Shown here piece after piece: positions 59,941-64,000 of a DNA stretch of 64,000 bases; positions within the stretch are counted from its first letter, which is position 1, and each line of letters opens with the position of its first letter. Location: positions 5,112,228 to 5,176,227 of the forward strand of contig OY992833.1 of assembly GCA_963921425.1 (NCBI GenBank), read 5' to 3'. The position numbers were made by a program, and so were the translations under genes. This stretch comes from Dryas octopetala (taxonomy: Eukaryota > Streptophyta > Magnoliopsida > Rosales > Rosaceae). The notes beneath the pieces were generated by a model. It searched no databases and was not told where the DNA came from. It saw only the letters and a list, made by a program, of their open reading frames with translations.

Positions 59941-62357
59941 GTATGAATATCATCACCTACATAATATGAAGTGTTTAAACTCAAAACAAGGGTTTTTTTT
60001 TTTTTTTTTTTCATGCCCTTGGAAGTTTAGCATGAAAAAGTCTGATCCAACATTGATGCTGCTGTTTACAAATATCTCACTATGAGAAACAAATTGAGAT
60101 CATTCAAACTATGACAAAAGAAAAATATCTGGCCTCATTAAGAAGGTAGGACTGCATTCATCTTTTTGGTGAAAAGACTTCCACACTGAGAAATTTCTTT
60201 GGCCACAATTTCCTTGATAATTAAAACTATATGTTTCTTTGTTCCAGAAAAAGCAGTGGCTTTTCAAAAGGTGTATCCAAGTAAAGGGCAGTTGCAAGCT
60301 GATATTCTTAACATTTTGATGATCAAACCAAATGCTTTAAAACTTACTAAGGAAAAAACAGTTTCTAAATATTACTTTGGCACATATTTTGCAGACACCA
60401 TCATAATGGTAGATGGGAACCAAGAATAGGAAGACTTTTCGAGAACGAGTACCTCTACCTTGGCACTTACATTAAGTTATTCCCATATTTGAATATTTGT
60501 GAGATAAACTTTGTCATAAAAGAGGAAATTGAAGATAAGCTTTCTCTTCTTTTCCTCTCCAACTCTTTAAAATGTACTATTCATTTTGTTCCTATTTTCC
60601 GATTTTACTTGCGTTATTTTCCATTGATTACTGAGTTTGAGCTTTCGTTATTCAGTTTGGGCTGAATTTTTGTTTGTCTGAGTTAGTATGGCAGAGCTGC
60701 GTTTAGGTTGGATTTGGGTCAGAATTCTGTTTGCTTAAGTTGGCCTTTATCTATAGATTCAAGTGACCTTATGAAACACAGTGTCTGTTGGACCTTTTGC
60801 TTTGCTGGATATGTTAAAGCTGCTTTCAATTGGTTAAAAGTGTTCCTTTTGATTAAATGGCTTAATTTGCTACAATAAATTTTAGCATCCTCCTCTTACA
60901 TCTTATCAATCTCAGTGAAATGAAATTTTTGCATTCATATGTTTTTTTGCTACACATTAAACAATATCTCTATACTTTTAAATTATATGGACTCAAATTT
61001 GACCATTTATTTACACTAACAAATAACATTTTCCAAATTTCCAGCAAAGAAGAGGACAAGCCCCCTACAAAAGACAACAAGAAAGAGGAAAAGCCCCCTG
61101 TAGAAGATTCTACAGCAAAGAAGAGAAGACTCTCATGTAGAACACACCAAAGCAGATGACAAGCCCAGCAGCAGTCAAGATGAAACCCCCAAAACTCATT
61201 AAGTCACCTGTGAACACCTATGATCTCTCATCAAATCTCTCACCAAGTATTGTAATGTTTTTTTGAATGCTGTTTGGTTTATTAAGATATGATCAATATC
61301 TTAACATAACAACCAACATATAAAATATATCATGAGTTCACATTTTCTAACTTCAGCTTACTAAAGAAACATTGATGTCATTATTTATAAACATATTTAG
61401 ATTTCTATGCATATGTAAGAAGTCTTATCTTTCCATTACATTTCTTAAAACTTTTCATCATAACTTTATTAAACTTATACATATTTTATAGGCGTTTAAT
61501 ACCCGCGGCATCGCGCGGGCACAATTGCTAGTAAAAACTAAAAACAGAAAATGAAAGAAGAGTGGCAGATCGCAACCTCCTGCCCACCACGCCTCAACAC
61601 CCCTGCCCACCGGCCCCACCCTTCCCCTCTCTCTCTGTCTCTGTCTCTTCCTCTCCAACTTGTCGGAGCACCATACTGAACCAACACCCATGAGAAGCAA
61701 ATACCCATGACCCATGAGAAGCAATACCCATGAGAGTGGCGTCGGGATTGGCTGCTTCGGAATTGGCCGGTTGACTGAGAAGCAAATACTCATAAGAAGC
61801 AGATACCCATGATCGATCCAATAAAATAAGCAAAAGAAACAAACACAAAGAGGATATTTAGAGGTTTTTAATATCAAAAAGTCAATGGATATGTCATTTG
61901 GCGTATCTGATATGTATCGTGCCGTGTCGGTGCAAATGAGGTATCAGATACTGCATACCCAGCTGAAATGGAGTATCTGTGCAAATGAGGTTTTCTTTAT
62001 TTGTTTTTTGTTTTAATCTTTTTTAATATTTTTTAGTTCTAATCTTATTTTAGTTTTAGTTTTTTTAAATTTTAATGTGTTTTAGTTTTACATTTTTTAA
62101 ATTAATTTTAGTATTAATCTTTTTAAGTTTTTAATTTTATTATTTTTAAGTTAAAAATATTATTAAAATATTATTTAACATAAAAAGACCAATTTATCCT
62201 CTATTTGGATGAAATTTGTAACAAAAGTGAGAATTCATCTTACATTGACACAAATGGTAAGTATATGTCCTCCAATAACACAAACTAAAATTCATGTCCT
62301 GAAATAAAACTTACCTTAAAGTATGTGTCATGTTTGGATAATTTTTCCTAAAAAGAA

Positions 62358-63230
62358 AAAGAGAAATTCGAATCAATCACTGATATTTCGATATTTTCCA
62401 GTTCTTAATATTTCAGCTACTATGGATAAGTTTCAAGTTCCAGAAATACTCCTAATGAATTTCTGATGGTAGATTCATAATAAAAGAGGTCTTTGAATTC
62501 TACTTTGTTTTTTTTATTTTCCTGACAAAAATTTGATTTGTGGGAAGATTATAAATTTATGGGGATAGAGAGAATATTTTGGGGTATGAATAGAAGAGCA
62601 CATCAAAATATCTCATTGGGACCCAAAAAGACTAAAATGTCTCTTAAAAAGAGGTCACGTGCGTTGCATGTAACTACTTTTGGACGGAAATTGGAAGGAA
62701 TGTAACAAAGGTCTGACGTTCCAAATTATATTTAATTGTAAATTCATGTGCCACATTGAGTCAAAAAAATTTTAGGCGGGTGATGAAGTGAAAACTAAGT
62801 CAACGTTCAAGTGAGTAAAGTGTTAAAAAAACCTACAAAAAATAATTTAAAAAAAAAAAGATAAACTCTGTCAAAAAATGATACCACGTAAGTTGCAAAA
62901 TAAAAATGAAAACAATAATCATTTTCCAACCGTTAAAAACAAGAATTCTTTATTAATAAGCCACAACATATAATATTTTTTAGTCATAAACCCAAACTTC
63001 TATTTTATTCATTTTTATGCTACAATCAAGAAAAAGTAATTATGGAGCATTAAATATTATTCAAACTCAAGCATACCCAATTAAGTAAGGTATTCAAGCA
63101 TACTCAAATTTTAGTTAAATTAATTTTTGAATTCTTTTGAGAGCTTAGGATTTATGGTAGTCTTTAGAATTTAGGGTTAAGCCCTAAAACCCAAAATATA
63201 AAATCATAAAACTTAAACTCTAAATGCTTA
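62358..63230. other. intergenic
   Basis: AT-rich sequence without recognised genes. Confidence 0.4.
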
Positions 63231-63480
63231 AACTTTAAAACAATACTGCATCATTCAACAAAGTATAATTTTATAAAGTGTAACTATACAAGAGTTACAT
63301 AGTGCATTATAACAAAATAAAGTGTAACTCTATAAGAGTTACATACTGCATTATAACAAAATAAAGTATAACTCTACAAGAATTACATACTGCATCATAA
63401 CAAAATAAAGTATAACACTACAAGAGTTACATACTACATCATAACAAAATAAAGTGTAACTTTGTGAGAGTTATATAAGG
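63231..63480. repeat. 44-bp tandem repeat, five to six copies, each with a hairpin
   Basis: ATAAAGTGTAACT or a variant occurs with AAAG at 63275, 63319, 63363, 63407 and 63451, exactly 44 bp apart. Each unit contains GTAACTCTATAAGAGTTAC or a close form, an 8-bp inverted repeat with a 3-base loop. Confidence 0.92.
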
Positions 63481-63658
63481 CGTCAGGAAAATGGTTAGTT
63501 TTAAGCCACCCTGTGTGACTTAAAAATAAATAGATCTTTTACATGAGTTTATGAGTGTAACTTACAATTTTTTTATGGCTTTTTGCTAATTTACTTTTTT
63601 TTTATTAAATTATGACAATTAAGAAATTAATTAATTAGTAGTATATTGTATAATCGGC

Positions 63659-63777
63659 TACGTGGTGTAATTTATTTAATTGTTATAATATGAGTGAATA
63701 TTATTAATACTATACCTTACAAGTATATACTCGTCATCCACTCATATTACAACATGTGAATTGGTTACACCACGTAA
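63659..63777. repeat. small inverted-repeat element, TACGTGGTGTAA termini
   Basis: TACGTGGTGTAA near 63659 is answered by TTACACCACGTA near 63766. The inner words AATATGAGTG and CACTCATATT are likewise inverted. The roughly 120-bp palindrome could be a tiny MITE. Confidence 0.65.
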
Positions 63778-64000
63778 CTGTGTTACAATTATTCATAATA
63801 ATTTTTTAATAAACTACTCATAAACCAAGTTTTTGAAAGATTTTTACCTGGAAACCAGCCAAATAAAAAAAATTAACTTCCAGCCCAATCTGTAAAAAAT
63901 TAACTTCAAGCCCAATCCGTAAAAAATTAACTTCCAATCCAATCTTTTCGTGTACGCGCACTTTGGATAGGGAAAATATACTATCAAATGCTCAGCAAGG

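Larger units (their letters stand above)
55980..61531 (+). mobile_element. Helitron carrying gene fragments, inserted in the Mutator-like element
   Basis: The 3' end is diagnostic: a hairpin CCCGCG-GCATCG-CGCGGG at 61502-61519, 12 nt of spacer and terminal CTAG, followed by host T. The proposed 5' end reads CCTATATACTAAAAC, one base from the TCTATATACTAAAAC-type start expected of plant Helitrons, preceded by host A. The interior holds 5'-UTR/first-exon-like GC-rich sequence (56280-57010), a PDR transporter exon (59325-59650), an AP2 exon (59852-59940) and two unidentified open stretches (60248-60429 and 61045-61157). All are plus-strand with acceptor-like AG before them. No RepHel helicase is seen, so it is non-autonomous. 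Confidence 0.75.
55769..62348. mobile_element. Mutator-like element with long TIRs, split by a Helitron
   Basis: The left end GGGAAAATTTTCTAAACATC and right end, inverted, GGAAAAATTATCCAAACATG begin inverted repeats of about 200 bp that share TTATTTCAGGACAT and GTTTGTGTTATT. The exact 9-bp duplication TAAAAAGAA lies at 55760-55768 and 62349-62357. Without the Helitron it would be about 1.03 kb and non-coding. A CT-rich segment at 61560-61700 belongs to it. Confidence 0.9.

Overview
The window looks like nuclear DNA of a eudicot plant, probably one with a large repeat-rich genome. Host genes are few and split by short GT-AG introns. Intergenic DNA is AT-rich and packed with nested plant transposons: CACTA, hAT, Mutator-like, Helitron, MITEs, a SINE, a LINE tail, a TRIM and a solo LTR. 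I cannot name the species from sequence alone. Everything here was read by eye, without database searches.

Host genes. (1) About 431-5420, plus strand: the C-terminal half (13 exons, about 522 codons) of an importin-4-type importin-beta. Two palindromic MITEs sit in its introns. (2) 25845-27334, plus strand: a two-exon MazG-fold dCTP pyrophosphatase of 144 residues. A G-box and a MITE lie upstream. (3) 48494-49909, minus strand: an intronless UDP-glycosyltransferase of the UGT75 type, 471 residues, complete. These genes have no operon-like relation to each other; the space between them is transposon-derived.

Repeat layout. 7.1-8.2 kb: a hAT element containing a tandemly duplicated mini-CACTA. 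8.7-9.1 kb: a complete TRIM. 10.4-11.1 kb: a transposon end with an 85-bp tandem array. 12.7-15.9 kb: a Mutator-like element with long terminal inverted repeats. 16.2-17.4 and 28.1-30.2 kb: two copies of one hAT family in opposite orientation, the second split by a solo LTR. 17.75-18.48 kb: a LINE 3' end. 18.5-22.5 kb: a decayed transposon body with a MuDR-like fragment. 24-25.5 kb: two inverted-repeat elements. 31.2-45.8 kb: a three-level nest, in which an outer CACTA holds a hAT, which holds an inner CACTA and a MITE. Every level keeps matching target-site duplications. Both CACTAs carry the same TNPA-like gene with matching intron positions: intact in the inner one, broken in the outer one. 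46.0-47.9 kb: a TIR transposon carrying a likely prolyl-tRNA synthetase exon. 50.57-50.78 kb: a SINE with a 17-bp target duplication. 52.07-52.48 kb: another copy of the MITE. 55.8-62.3 kb: a Mutator-like element containing a 5.6-kb Helitron that has picked up exons from a PDR-type ABC transporter and an AP2/ERF factor. 63.2-63.5 kb: a 44-bp tandem hairpin array.

The features most worth a second look are the nested CACTA/hAT/CACTA structure with its dense GGGCGACGAA arrays and 340-bp internal tandem repeat, and the exon-capturing Helitron inside the Mutator-like element.
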